This document shows positions 42,961 through 52,343 of a DNA stretch of 59,462 nt, piece after piece. The notes under the pieces are model-generated. The model saw only the letters and a program-made list of their open reading frames with translations. It ran no database searches and was not told where the DNA came from. How positions within the stretch are numbered: the stretch's first letter is position 1; each line of letters begins with the position of its first letter. The position numbers were made by a program, and so were the translations under genes. The stretch lies in contig JAFZDQ010000131.1 of the NCBI GenBank assembly GCA_017561085.1, forward strand, positions 1-59,462, given 5' to 3'. This stretch comes from Lachnospiraceae bacterium. Lineage in GTDB: Bacteria > Bacillota > Clostridia > Lachnospirales > Lachnospiraceae.

Positions 42961-44472
42961 TTACTTAAAGATATCTGCCGTATCTATTTCTCGTTTAATT
43001 GATTTAATTTTGCCGATTATCATCGGTATTAAGAATACCGCTAAAATAACCGCAACAATAATACCAATATTTTCTTCTACCCATTCCTTACGGTACTGTT
43101 TAAAGGCTTTGGAATAATTTTCATCATCATATTTCAGTTCGAAGTATTCCATTGCTTCTTTGTAACGTTCCTGTCTAAGGAGTGCACGGCCGATACCGAT
43201 ATAAGCCAAATCATAATTTCCGTCAAGCTGTTTTACACGCTCCCAGCTTGCTCCGGACTGTTCGTAATTACCGTCGTCAAACTGTTCAATCGCATCATAA
43301 ATCAGTTCGCCGAATTCTGTGGTAATGAACAATGTAATTGCACTATCTAAGGTATCCAGAACCATCAGGTCATGGCCCATATGCTCAATGGCAACAGGTC
43401 TTCTGAAATAACCGTCCATGTTACCGTTTCCGCCAAATGCAAATACCAGATTTCCCTGGTCATCATAACCGAAAAGACGTCCTCTGTTTCTGTCAAGACA
43501 CACGTAAATGTCGTTTTCCATAACTGTTATATCTGAGAACATGGAAGGACCTTCGTAACCGCCGCCGGCACCAAAGTATAAGTCACCGATGATGGTATAA
43601 TTTCCGTTACGTACCAAAATATCGTTACCCATCAGGTTTAACTTACGTACCGGGTTTCCTTTGTCTTCTCTTAAATCATCTTCGGAGATGGCACTGGTTA
43701 CCGCATAAATAAAGCCTTCATGGTCAATATAGATATTATCGTATTCGGTAGGTACAAAGGATGCAAGCAACGCTCTCTGCTCCTGGGTGGAGAATTTCTT
43801 CCAGATATAATCCATCCAGTCATAGGATACCGGTGTAGCTCCTACGAAACCGGAGAACACACCGTCATTTTCATACTTAATCAAACCTTTGTTGATACCG
43901 CTTGCGATACAATAAACTCTTTCCGCAGGGTCAATAACAATCTTGTTGGGAAGGAATTCAAGAGCAGGATCCAAGGTGTTGTCAACCGGCTTGTCAAACT
44001 GCATCAGATAATTAAAATCCTTATCTAACTTAAGCACTCTGGCATTTCCCTGGTCTGCAATAAAGAAATTACCTTCTTCACTGATTGCAATATCCGTAGG
44101 ATTATTAAAAGTTGTTACGTCCACGTTTCCTTTAAAGGAATCAATAATTCTGACTACCTCAAGGGACTCCGTAGCAGTACGCTTAGCTTCAATAATTCTG
44201 TTATTTCCGCTGTCGCAGATATATACCAGGTCGCCGTATACATATAATCCTGCAGGGTTTTTCATTCCTACTTCCAAGCCCAAATCGGAGGAAGTAAACA
44301 CTCTGCAGACGGTATATAAATCAGGAGTATCCTGAACGTCTCCCCAATAATCATAATTGTATGTATAACTGTAATCCGTATCGGTTGCATACGCCGTCAT
44401 GGGCATGAATGCTGTTAAAGTAACAACTGCACTTAAAAGCAACGCACCGATTTTTAATATCCGTTTTTTCAT
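42961..44472 (-). CDS. NHL beta-propeller / TPR protein with C-terminal membrane anchor
   Basis: A 503-residue protein. The ATG at 44472 has GGAAAGG upstream and opens a signal peptide ending AYA (residue 29). Residues about 50-370 carry NHL-type repeats (NPAGLYVYGDLVYICDSGNN, FNNPTDIAISEEGNFFIADQ, RRPVAIEHMGHDLMVLD) that form a propeller. A TPR unit follows (GIGRALLRQERYKEAMEYF), then a membrane helix at about 470-488 with a short basic tail inside. It would therefore stand outside the membrane as a scaffold or sensor. It lies 33 bases downstream of a permease gene. Its ligand is unknown; binding of a polysaccharide or partner protein is plausible. Confidence 0.85.
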   Translation of the reverse strand: MKKRILKIGALLLSAVVTLTAFMPMTAYATDTDYSYTYNYDYWGDVQDTPDLYTVCRVFTSSDLGLEVGMKNPAGLYVYGDLVYICDSGNNRIIEAKRTATESLEVVRIIDSFKGNVDVTTFNNPTDIAISEEGNFFIADQGNARVLKLDKDFNYLMQFDKPVDNTLDPALEFLPNKIVIDPAERVYCIASGINKGLIKYENDGVFSGFVGATPVSYDWMDYIWKKFSTQEQRALLASFVPTEYDNIYIDHEGFIYAVTSAISEDDLREDKGNPVRKLNLMGNDILVRNGNYTIIGDLYFGAGGGYEGPSMFSDITVMENDIYVCLDRNRGRLFGYDDQGNLVFAFGGNGNMDGYFRRPVAIEHMGHDLMVLDTLDSAITLFITTEFGELIYDAIEQFDDGNYEQSGASWERVKQLDGNYDLAYIGIGRALLRQERYKEAMEYFELKYDDENYSKAFKQYRKEWVEENIGIIVAVILAVFLIPMIIGKIKSIKREIDTADIFK

Positions 44473-44505
44473 ATGCTGACCTTTCCTGTCCTGAATCATT
44501 CTTTC

Positions 44506-45411
44506 TTACTCCTTCAAACCGGAACTTGCCATTGTTTCAAGGATCTGGCTTTCTGAGAATACAAAGATTAAAATAGGAATAATCATTACCACTACCAAAA
44601 CCGCTGCACCCTGACCGGTTCTTGCAATACCGCCTGCCTGAATCTGCTGAAGGGCATATACGAGGGTTTTCTTTTCTTCGGAATAAATGAAGGTAGCTGC
44701 TTTATTATTCCATAATCCCTGTACGGAGAAGATAATCAGTGTCATCCATGCCGGCTTTACGTTGGGCATTACGATTTTACTGAATACCATCCATTCATTG
44801 GCACCATCGATTTTCGCCGCTTCAATCAGGGAAGAGGGAAGACCTTCCATAAACTGTTTCATAAGGAACAGACCCATGGGAAGTGCAAATGCAGGGATAA
44901 TAATTGACCAGTAAGTATCAATCCATCCTAACTTATTTAACAATAAGTAGTTGGGAATCTGGGTAACATAACCGGTAAACATCATCGCAACGGTAACCAG
45001 CTTGAAGAACTGATGACTGCCGGGGAACTCATACTTTGCAAGTACAAACGCACCCATGGATGCAATAATCAGATGTCCGGCTGTACCGGCTGCAGTGATA
45101 AATACAGTGTTAAACAGATATCTGGAGAAACTTACCCAGGATTTTCCCATTGTTACGAACAAATCGGAAAAGTTATCCAATGTGGGATGCTGTGCCCAAA
45201 TGGTCGGCGGGAATTTAAACAATTCATCCAGAGGCTTTAACGCACTGTTTACCGCATAAATAATCGGGAAAGCCATGATATATGCTACGAGTGCCAGGAA
45301 CACATACAAAGCAATATCACCGGCGATGGAACGATTCGGTTTACGACGCTTAATCAGCGGCTTTTTATATTCTTTTTCTACTTCAACAACTTGTTTTTTC
45401 TTCTTACTCAT
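44506..45411 (-). CDS. Carbohydrate ABC transporter permease (MalG-like), second set
   Basis: A 301-residue permease with about six helices. The EAA motif is SSLIEAAKIDGANEWMVFSKIVMPN. It ends with ILETMASSGLKE, typical of MalG-like proteins. It lies one base after its partner's stop codon. It belongs with the 992-residue binding protein and is distinct in sequence from the pair at 37714-39622. Confidence 0.93.
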   Translation of the reverse strand: MSKKKKQVVEVEKEYKKPLIKRRKPNRSIAGDIALYVFLALVAYIMAFPIIYAVNSALKPLDELFKFPPTIWAQHPTLDNFSDLFVTMGKSWVSFSRYLFNTVFITAAGTAGHLIIASMGAFVLAKYEFPGSHQFFKLVTVAMMFTGYVTQIPNYLLLNKLGWIDTYWSIIIPAFALPMGLFLMKQFMEGLPSSLIEAAKIDGANEWMVFSKIVMPNVKPAWMTLIIFSVQGLWNNKAATFIYSEEKKTLVYALQQIQAGGIARTGQGAAVLVVVMIIPILIFVFSESQILETMASSGLKE

Positions 45412-45412
45412 G

Positions 45413-46351
45413 TCAGGTTCCTACTCTCCTTAACAAACTCTGGATGGCTTTATTACACAAAATCATCATAAGGAATAAAATGGTTGCGATGGCACATGCA
45501 TAACCCATTTCAAATCTTGAAAAACCGTAGTCAAACAAGTGGGTTACAATGGTTCTCGCCGCGTAGTCCGTACTGGGGTAACCGCAAAGCGCCATGGTTA
45601 CGTCACAGACACCGAATGATTGTGTAATGGTCATTACCGCACCGAACATCAGCATGGGTTTCATACTGGGTAAGGTAATGTACCATAATTCCTGCCAACG
45701 GTTCTTAATACCATCCATGTATCCGGCTTCAAACAGGGATCTGTCTACACCCTGAAGACCTGCTACGAAGGAAAGGAAACCGGTACCGAGACTCATCCAC
45801 AAAATAACAAGCATACAAATCGGAAGCATGTACTGGGGATTAATCAGCCAAAGAATCGGAGCATCAATGATACCTGTATTTATCAGGAATGCATTGACAT
45901 AACCGTAAGCATCTCCTCTAAAGAATACGGAGAAGATTACGTAACAGTTTCCGGCGATGGAAGGCGCGTAGAATACGATAACCGCTACCGACCTTACCCA
46001 TCTGGGAAGTTCATTGATTAACCATGCGAAAAGGAATGACATGATATAACCAAGAGGACCTGTAATAATCGCAATCATGAAGGTATTCTTAATGGATGTT
46101 AAGAAGATATCATCCTGCAAAATCAGGTTTATGTAGTTTGCAAGTCCCAAAAATCTCGGTGTTTCCAAGATATTGTAGTAGGTAAAGCTGTAATAAATTG
46201 ACGCTACTACCGGGAATACATAAAACATTGTAAAAAGAATTGCGTAAGGCGCCAAAAAGGCGTAACACATTTTAGATCTTTTTGCTTTTTTCCATGCCAC
46301 CTGCGCATTGTGCTTGCGCAGGGTTATATATTTTTGAAACCATTCTTTCAT
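45413..46351 (-). CDS. Carbohydrate ABC transporter permease (MalF-like), second set
   Basis: A 312-residue permease with about six helices, the first at MCYAFLAPYAILFTMFYVFPV. The EAA motif is RSLFEAGYMDGIKNRWQELWYITLPS. It follows the binding protein gene by 30 bases and precedes the MalG-like gene by one. Confidence 0.93.
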   Translation of the reverse strand: MKEWFQKYITLRKHNAQVAWKKAKRSKMCYAFLAPYAILFTMFYVFPVVASIYYSFTYYNILETPRFLGLANYINLILQDDIFLTSIKNTFMIAIITGPLGYIMSFLFAWLINELPRWVRSVAVIVFYAPSIAGNCYVIFSVFFRGDAYGYVNAFLINTGIIDAPILWLINPQYMLPICMLVILWMSLGTGFLSFVAGLQGVDRSLFEAGYMDGIKNRWQELWYITLPSMKPMLMFGAVMTITQSFGVCDVTMALCGYPSTDYAARTIVTHLFDYGFSRFEMGYACAIATILFLMMILCNKAIQSLLRRVGT

Positions 46352-46381
46352 ACTGAACTCTCCGTTATCTTAATTGTCATC

Positions 46382-49360
46382 CTAAGGGTTGACATCTTGT
46401 GGTTTTTCATAAACAGGCATACCGAATTCGATACGCTTCTTCGTAATCTCGTCATCAATCTTGATGGAGTAATCAATGATGGTTTCTCGTGAATCATCTT
46501 TTTCATTGATTACCTTACGAATCGCATTGGAAATATGTCTACCGGTGTAATAGCCGCCGGGTACTTCCCTGATACCAACCGTTTCATCCCACTGTGCATT
46601 CAGAACCTTGATATCATCATAGCTCCAGCTTAAGTTAGAGAACGCATCTCTGTTTGCGGTTGCATATCTTGCAGAAGAACCGAGAAGTGCTTCGATTTCA
46701 CGGCCGAAACGTACCTGTGTATCAGGCTCTGCCCACCATTTCATGAATTCCCAGGCATTCTGCTTAAGTTCCTCATCTTCGGTTGCAATCATCATGGTTG
46801 CGGAACCGGAAATAAAGTCTGATCTGTCAATATAGGTTTCACCGTTTGCATCCGTATACTCTGTACCGGGAATCAGGGTAAAGTCCCAAAGACCTCTGAT
46901 TTCGGGTGCGGATACCATTAAGGTATTGTAGGTGGAGTATGCTGCGATAATAATCGGCATTTCTCCTGATCTGAAACGGCTTACCGCATCATAAATGGTA
47001 GGAAGACCGTAATCATTAAAGTACTTCACATAATCATCGAAAGCCTTTACGCCGGCTTCATCATCTACCGTGGTCTTGGTACCCTCTTCGTTGTACATGT
47101 CACCGCCATACTGGTAAAGCAGTGAGAAGTACATGGAAAGGTCGGGCATATTACTCATGGTAGTCGTCGCTGCGGAAGAAACTGTTGAGGAACCTGCTGC
47201 GGTAGGAATACCTACGGAGAAGTTGTTACCCTGAATGGTAGGGAAGGATTCAATCAAATCATCCCAGGTCTGGGGTACTTCCAGTTCCAGTTCTTCCAAA
47301 ACGTCCTTACGATAGAACATTACGTTAAAGGTCTGTGTTTCGGGAATCGCATAAATATGCTCATCCAATCTGTACTGTTCATAGGAACTTTCCGAATAGT
47401 GGGAAAGAACCTCTTTCCAATCTTCAAACTGTGTAATATCTTCAGCCGCGTTACGGAGTGCATAGTTAACAGGCTGGTCTGCACCTACGGAAAGAACCAC
47501 TTCGGGACCTCTTCCTGCAAGTACTGCATTTAAGAGTGCGCCGGGATCTACGATTTCAACGTTTACCTTCACGCCGGAGTTGGGAGTAAAGGTATCATCC
47601 ACCATCGCTTTTAAGATAGTACCCTGGTCACGACCGGTCATAACCCAAACTTCCACAACCTTTTCATCACTGCCCTCTTCGTATACATCACCTACTGCAT
47701 TGTAATCTACAAAGAAGGATGCAAAGAAGGATTTGATTTCATGCCAGGACTTGGTAAAGAAGTTTGCTTTGTCTGCCTTCACCTTAACATCGGCACCGGA
47801 AACTACCAGGTAATCCACATCCAATTTGGTTTCTGACATATTTAAGGATGCGGTACCAAGTGCTGTAATATTATCCTTAAAGGAAATAAATTCCGTAGTA
47901 ATCTTCTGGGGTTTCTTTCCGAAACGCTCTAACTGCTGTGCTACTGTCTGGGCTGTCGCAATCTGGTCAGCCTTCTGTCCGGAGAACGCTACCATATCAT
48001 CTACGATTTTGAACAGACGCTTGGACTCTAAGTCCATTGCTTCCATAATTTCCGGATAGGTAGTATCAATATGATAATCACGGTATACGTCGGGGTTCGC
48101 GCCGGTATATACCAAAATCTTACGGTAAATCTGATTCAGTCTGTAGGTAGAATCTTCCAGTTCTTCCAAAATCGGTCCCACACCGCCTAAGGTTGCTTCC
48201 ATACGGAGTGTGTGGCTTCCTTTGGTTAAGTAGAAGTTATAAGGTGTTCCATCTTCATCTGCAAGCTGCTTACATTCCCAATCATTTGCATAAGCATAGG
48301 ACACTTCACTGACTTCCTTAAAAGGAACTTCGCCGTCGATTAAAATCTTCCTGCTGGAAACGCTACCTCTCGCATAATTCTGACGGCCTTTAATCATGAT
48401 ATTGTAATAGCCGTCTTCAGGAACTTCAAACTTCCATTCAATCCACTGTCCCGTACTCTTCCAGGTATCACCGCCAACATAGTTTAATACGGTATTGGTA
48501 ACACTGTTGGGATAAGTAGTGGGTGAGGATCTGTCATATTTTGCATAAAGGGAAGATTCACTTCTTCTGGTGGAATCTTCACCCTGAACAGTTAACATAA
48601 AATTCTTTACTGTATCACTGCTGTTATCTGCCGGCATGGAAGCTAAATAATCTTCATAAGTAACTTCCTCTCTCTCACCTAAAAGCTGCAGTTTCTTCAG
48701 AACCATGGGTTCATTTTCAGCAGACAAGGTGATGGTGTTTTCACCCTTTTCCAGATAGAACTTGTAAGGTTCAATTTCATAACCCATATCATCTCTGAAA
48801 TAAGAACTCTGCCAGTCGAACTCTTCAATCTGGGAAGGTCTGATTTCATTGCCCTGATTATCGATTCTCTTCGCGCCGCTATCCACCCAAATTCTGGTAA
48901 ATGTGATATTCTTCGCATCTTCAAAAGGAAGTTCCTCATTGATATAAACGGCACGTTCTGCAGCAACTCCACGGGAATCGGGAATCAGGTATTCTGCGAA
49001 CATATTGTAATAGCCTGTTTCCGGAACATTCACCTTAAAGGTTACTTTGGATTCCGTATCGGCAAACAGTGCCTTATCTTCTCCTTCATAATCGGTATAT
49101 ACGGAAACATCGCCTTCTGCAGTATACTGATAAATATCAACGTCAACGTCCTTCGTTGCCATCTTCGCATCTGCATGGTCGAGGAGATAACCGGTATAGG
49201 TTCCGACTCTCTCAAGTCCCTGTACATCCTTTGTCAAATCTACGCCTGCATATTTCGCAGAGAAATTCTCCACATCACGCAGGGATAATAAAATAAATAC
49301 AATTGCCAAACATGCAATAACAATTCCTGTAATGATAATTTTCTTTAAATGCTTCTTCAT
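46382..49360 (-). CDS. Solute-binding protein fused to two carbohydrate-binding-like domains
   Basis: A 992-residue protein anchored by one N-terminal helix (about 9-27) without a good lipobox. Two beta-sandwich segments follow (about 80-240 and 275-430). Each has a VPETGYYNMF or VPEDGYYNIM strand and a FYLEKGENTITL or FYLTKGSHTLRM strand, the pattern of CBM6/CBM35-like modules. A helical linker then leads to a family-1 sugar-binding domain (about 590-990: LNAVLAGRGPEVVLSVGADQP, YRKDVLEELELEVPQTWDDL, DEELKQNAWEFMKWWAEP). Normal binding proteins have about 450 residues. It sits 12 bases after the xylanase gene and ahead of a permease pair. It probably holds long chains near the importer. Confidence 0.88.
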   Translation of the reverse strand: MKKHLKKIIITGIVIACLAIVFILLSLRDVENFSAKYAGVDLTKDVQGLERVGTYTGYLLDHADAKMATKDVDVDIYQYTAEGDVSVYTDYEGEDKALFADTESKVTFKVNVPETGYYNMFAEYLIPDSRGVAAERAVYINEELPFEDAKNITFTRIWVDSGAKRIDNQGNEIRPSQIEEFDWQSSYFRDDMGYEIEPYKFYLEKGENTITLSAENEPMVLKKLQLLGEREEVTYEDYLASMPADNSSDTVKNFMLTVQGEDSTRRSESSLYAKYDRSSPTTYPNSVTNTVLNYVGGDTWKSTGQWIEWKFEVPEDGYYNIMIKGRQNYARGSVSSRKILIDGEVPFKEVSEVSYAYANDWECKQLADEDGTPYNFYLTKGSHTLRMEATLGGVGPILEELEDSTYRLNQIYRKILVYTGANPDVYRDYHIDTTYPEIMEAMDLESKRLFKIVDDMVAFSGQKADQIATAQTVAQQLERFGKKPQKITTEFISFKDNITALGTASLNMSETKLDVDYLVVSGADVKVKADKANFFTKSWHEIKSFFASFFVDYNAVGDVYEEGSDEKVVEVWVMTGRDQGTILKAMVDDTFTPNSGVKVNVEIVDPGALLNAVLAGRGPEVVLSVGADQPVNYALRNAAEDITQFEDWKEVLSHYSESSYEQYRLDEHIYAIPETQTFNVMFYRKDVLEELELEVPQTWDDLIESFPTIQGNNFSVGIPTAAGSSTVSSAATTTMSNMPDLSMYFSLLYQYGGDMYNEEGTKTTVDDEAGVKAFDDYVKYFNDYGLPTIYDAVSRFRSGEMPIIIAAYSTYNTLMVSAPEIRGLWDFTLIPGTEYTDANGETYIDRSDFISGSATMMIATEDEELKQNAWEFMKWWAEPDTQVRFGREIEALLGSSARYATANRDAFSNLSWSYDDIKVLNAQWDETVGIREVPGGYYTGRHISNAIRKVINEKDDSRETIIDYSIKIDDEITKKRIEFGMPVYEKPQDVNP

Positions 49361-49372
49361 TGAATTGTTCTC

Positions 49373-50797
49373 CTACTTACTGTCCGCAAACACATAGAAA
49401 CAAGGCTTGGGCTCATAATTTTCGTCAAATAACAGCGGGCATGCGGGAAGTCCCATCACACTTCCGCCTCCTAAGGTGGAACCGGAATTCAACCAGGAGT
49501 GGTGGTCTGCCACACCCCAGAAGGTAATTCCGTCAAACTTCACATTCGGGTCGGTATTCACCGCGGATTTGATTCCGTAGTAAATCATATTGTAACGTTT
49601 TCTTTGCTTTTCGTATTCTTCCTGTACAGACTCTTTGGATCTGGTATATCCGTCTGAGGCTTTCATATCAAGCTCCGTAATCTGTACACTGCCCACTACT
49701 TCACAATATGCTTTGATGGAATATTCGATATCCGGGAACGAAGGTTGGTCCATATTGTAATGGCCCTGCATACCCATGCCGGAAATTCTGGTTCCTTCGC
49801 CGGGTGCTCCTTCATGTTCCTTCACCATGGTAAGAAGTGCCAGGATTCCGTTCCTCTTTACCAGGGTACATTCGTTGTAATCGTTGTAATAAAGTTCCAG
49901 TTCTGCGGGTGCATACTTATTGGCATAAGTAAATGCTTTCACTATGTATTCTTCGCTCTGGTAGACTGCCCACCAGCTGGAATTGGAACTGTGGGTATCA
50001 TCATTTAGGGATTCGGAACCATTTTCCTTCTCGGTCCTGTAGGTACCCGTATTGTCCGAAACCGCTTCATTTAATACATCCCAGCCGTAAAACATATCTT
50101 TATACTTGCTGTCTTCGCCGGTAAAGTGCTCCAGCACCGCTTTGATGTACCACTCCATTCGAAGATCCATGACTTCTTTGGAAACATAGGGTTCTTTCTT
50201 GTCATAGTTTTCATGGAAGAACCATTCCGGGGTCTGGGAATGCCACAAAAGTACGTGTCCCCTGACCTTAAGTGCCCTGTCGGGATTTGCGCTGTTCCAG
50301 TCATAAATCTTATCCAGCATTTTTTCTGCTCTGGAAAAATCCAACTTGGGAACTTCTATGGTCACATCCCCGATAACAGCTTCCTGTGTGCCCGGGCATT
50401 TGGAATTGCTATAATTAAAAAGAGCATCCGGTTTCAACTCATTTTCGAGGGTCACTGCATTAAAATGTGTCGTCATCAGTTCAAATACCTTGGGGTCCTC
50501 AATGGTGGTACCGGAAACCGCACAACCGACAAATCCTCCCATGGTCTGTTCATAGCAATCTCTTAAAATCGGGATTTCTGATGTTTCACTTTCTGCAGCC
50601 TCGTCCTTCGTTGCCACGATGCTTTCATCTGTTTCTGTTTGTTCTGTTACTTCTGCTACTTCTTCTGTATTTTCTTCTTCAGCCAGGACATTTGCGGTAA
50701 CAGAACCTGAAATTTCAGCCGGTTTCTCCGCTGTCTGACATCCGCTTAATAATGCTGTTGTAAGTACTAATGTTAAAATAAAAATACGACGCTTCAT
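49373..50797 (-). CDS. GH10 endo-1,4-beta-xylanase, lipoprotein
   Basis: A 474-residue enzyme. The lipobox LLSGC (Cys20) and an acidic linker rich in Glu and Thr (about 30-75) place it on the outer face of the membrane. The GH10 barrel (about 80-474) shows AVTLENELKPD, RGHVLLWHSQTPEWF, WDVLNEA (acid/base Glu244), VQITELDM (nucleophile Glu375) and FWGVADHHSW. It cuts the xylan backbone inside the chain to give oligosaccharides. It is the first gene after a clear promoter and is closely followed by the large binding protein, so cleavage and capture are produced together. Confidence 0.96.
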   Translation of the reverse strand: MKRRIFILTLVLTTALLSGCQTAEKPAEISGSVTANVLAEEENTEEVAEVTEQTETDESIVATKDEAAESETSEIPILRDCYEQTMGGFVGCAVSGTTIEDPKVFELMTTHFNAVTLENELKPDALFNYSNSKCPGTQEAVIGDVTIEVPKLDFSRAEKMLDKIYDWNSANPDRALKVRGHVLLWHSQTPEWFFHENYDKKEPYVSKEVMDLRMEWYIKAVLEHFTGEDSKYKDMFYGWDVLNEAVSDNTGTYRTEKENGSESLNDDTHSSNSSWWAVYQSEEYIVKAFTYANKYAPAELELYYNDYNECTLVKRNGILALLTMVKEHEGAPGEGTRISGMGMQGHYNMDQPSFPDIEYSIKAYCEVVGSVQITELDMKASDGYTRSKESVQEEYEKQRKRYNMIYYGIKSAVNTDPNVKFDGITFWGVADHHSWLNSGSTLGGGSVMGLPACPLLFDENYEPKPCFYVFADSK

Positions 50798-50817
50798 AAC
50801 TACACCTCAGTGAATTA

Positions 50818-50847
50818 AGTATATAGTATTTTGTATCAAGCGGTCAA
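50818..50847 (-). promoter_or_regulatory. Promoter of the xylan-use operon
   Basis: TTGACC (50847-50842), an 18-base spacer, and TATACT (50823-50818), 20 bases before the GH10 start codon. The stretch 50848-51085 is very AT-rich and otherwise shows only a small TTGTACAA palindrome at 50952-50959. No catabolite-repression site was convincing. Confidence 0.6.
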
Positions 50848-51085
50848 TCATTTTTTCCGCCGTATTCGTACGCTTTTACCAACTAAATGGAAATATTTAC
50901 AGCAATATTTTGTTGATTATGTATGATTTTCGTTTTTGTTTTTCGATATTTTGTACAACCAATTTTTTTGTCGTTTTTTGTGTTTTGATATATATTAACA
51001 ATTCTGCAAATATTTTTTTAGTAACTTTTATTGGTGTATCGTTTTACTATGCTGATTTCTTACATTTTCTATGCTTTCTAATATA

Positions 51086-51145
51086 GGAAAAAAGTTCTAC
51101 TCCGGAACATTCCTGCTTAGCAGAGTTTATGCTCCGGAGTAGAAC
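51086..51145 (-). terminator. Terminator of the surface-protein cluster
   Basis: A 13-bp perfect stem GTTCTACTCCGGA / TCCGGAGTAGAAC (51094-51106 with 51133-51145) with an inner hairpin, then a run of T on the minus strand. It lies one base after the SGNH lipoprotein stop codon. Confidence 0.9.
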
Positions 51146-51146
51146 C

Positions 51147-52307
51147 TTATGATATTTTTCCCATAATCATATTGAAAATATTAATGGATGTCTGGGTATC
51201 GTAATGAAGACCGTCTACGATTTTACAGCCGCCTTCCATCAAAGAGGAATAAGTATCCACCCATACCACGCCGGAAAGCCATCCGGGCATATTGGTATTA
51301 AAGGCTGCAACCTCTTCCCTTGTGGTATACGGATTATCCCAAACAGGATTTACGGTAACATAATAGGTGGTTGCACCTCTTTGTGCCCACTCTGCTGCTT
51401 TTCCGTTAATCAGGTCTGCATAGTTCTTGCAGTTCTCAGGGTCATTTACACCTAAATTGATCACTACCTTGGTGCCTGCTCCCACGTGCTTGTCCATAGC
51501 AGGGAGAGCTTTTTCCACAAGCCACTTATAGCCCTTGGAGTTTTCACAAAACCACATACAGCCGCCTCCGCCTACGGCATCCTTCATCTGTACGCAGCGG
51601 GAATCCCCTACCATAATCACGCCCGCCGGTGCCGTTACAATCTGGGGCGGTGCAGGTGTCTGGGGTGCGGGAGGCTGCGGTGCTGCCGGCTGGGGTGCCG
51701 GTGCCTGAGGCTGGGGCGTGGGCTCCGGTGTAGGCTCCGGTGTGGGAATCACTACCGGTTCTTCGCTTACATAGTCGCCGCTTACATAGCCGGGCTCTTC
51801 TCCGACCATCAGCTGATACCAACCGTTCTCAGCCTGTCCCGTTGCCTGCATTTCCTCTGCAAGGGCCAGACGACCTATTACTTCATACTCTGTACCGGGT
51901 CCCTTTCTGATATTTAAAGAGCTGGTTGCATAACGCACCTGCGGTGCATCAAATGCAGTTACTTCCACAGGTTCCGGCGTAGGCTCTGGCGTTACTTCCG
52001 GCGTAGGCTCCGGTGTTGCTTCCGACGTAGGCTCCGGTGCTTCTTCCCCTTCCTCCGCTATCGGTTCTGATTCTGTCGCAGCTTCCTTAGTCCCGCCGGC
52101 GGAACCCTCTTCCGCATCTGCTTTTGCCAAGTCTTCTGTTTCTTCCTTCGTTCCGTCATCGGAAACTTCTTCCGCCGCCATCTCTCCGGAATTCTCCGTC
52201 TCTATTACCGCCATTCCTTCTTCAGCGGTTTCTTTGGCACAGCCTAAAAGACCGGCACTAAGTAATAACACGCAAAGACTTACGGTCAATCCTTTTTTTA
52301 ACTTCAT
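51147..52307 (-). CDS. SH3-domain / SGNH-hydrolase lipoprotein
   Basis: A 386-residue protein with lipobox GLLGC (Cys23). Acidic and Pro-Glu-Thr repeat linkers surround a bacterial SH3 domain (about 125-185: SLNIRKGPGTEYEVIG, NGWYQLMVGEEPGYVSGDYV). The SGNH hydrolase follows a second Pro-rich linker. MVGDSRC holds Ser236, LGVNDPEN the Asn block, and DGLHYD supplies Asp365 and His368. Such enzymes remove acetyl or other esters from glycans. SH3 domains bind peptidoglycan, so it likely works at the cell wall or on a surface polysaccharide. It is the last gene of the cluster with two multi-pass membrane proteins. The catalytic class is clear; the substrate is not. Confidence 0.88.
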   Translation of the reverse strand: MKLKKGLTVSLCVLLLSAGLLGCAKETAEEGMAVIETENSGEMAAEEVSDDGTKEETEDLAKADAEEGSAGGTKEAATESEPIAEEGEEAPEPTSEATPEPTPEVTPEPTPEPVEVTAFDAPQVRYATSSLNIRKGPGTEYEVIGRLALAEEMQATGQAENGWYQLMVGEEPGYVSGDYVSEEPVVIPTPEPTPEPTPQPQAPAPQPAAPQPPAPQTPAPPQIVTAPAGVIMVGDSRCVQMKDAVGGGGCMWFCENSKGYKWLVEKALPAMDKHVGAGTKVVINLGVNDPENCKNYADLINGKAAEWAQRGATTYYVTVNPVWDNPYTTREEVAAFNTNMPGWLSGVVWVDTYSSLMEGGCKIVDGLHYDTQTSINIFNMIMGKIS

Positions 52308-52343
52308 GTTCTTTCGTCCCCTTATCTAAAAAAATTGTATCAA

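Noticed and set aside
50860-51085. Catabolite-repression site upstream of the xylanase
   Set aside because: No segment matched the expected palindrome well enough in this very AT-rich stretch.
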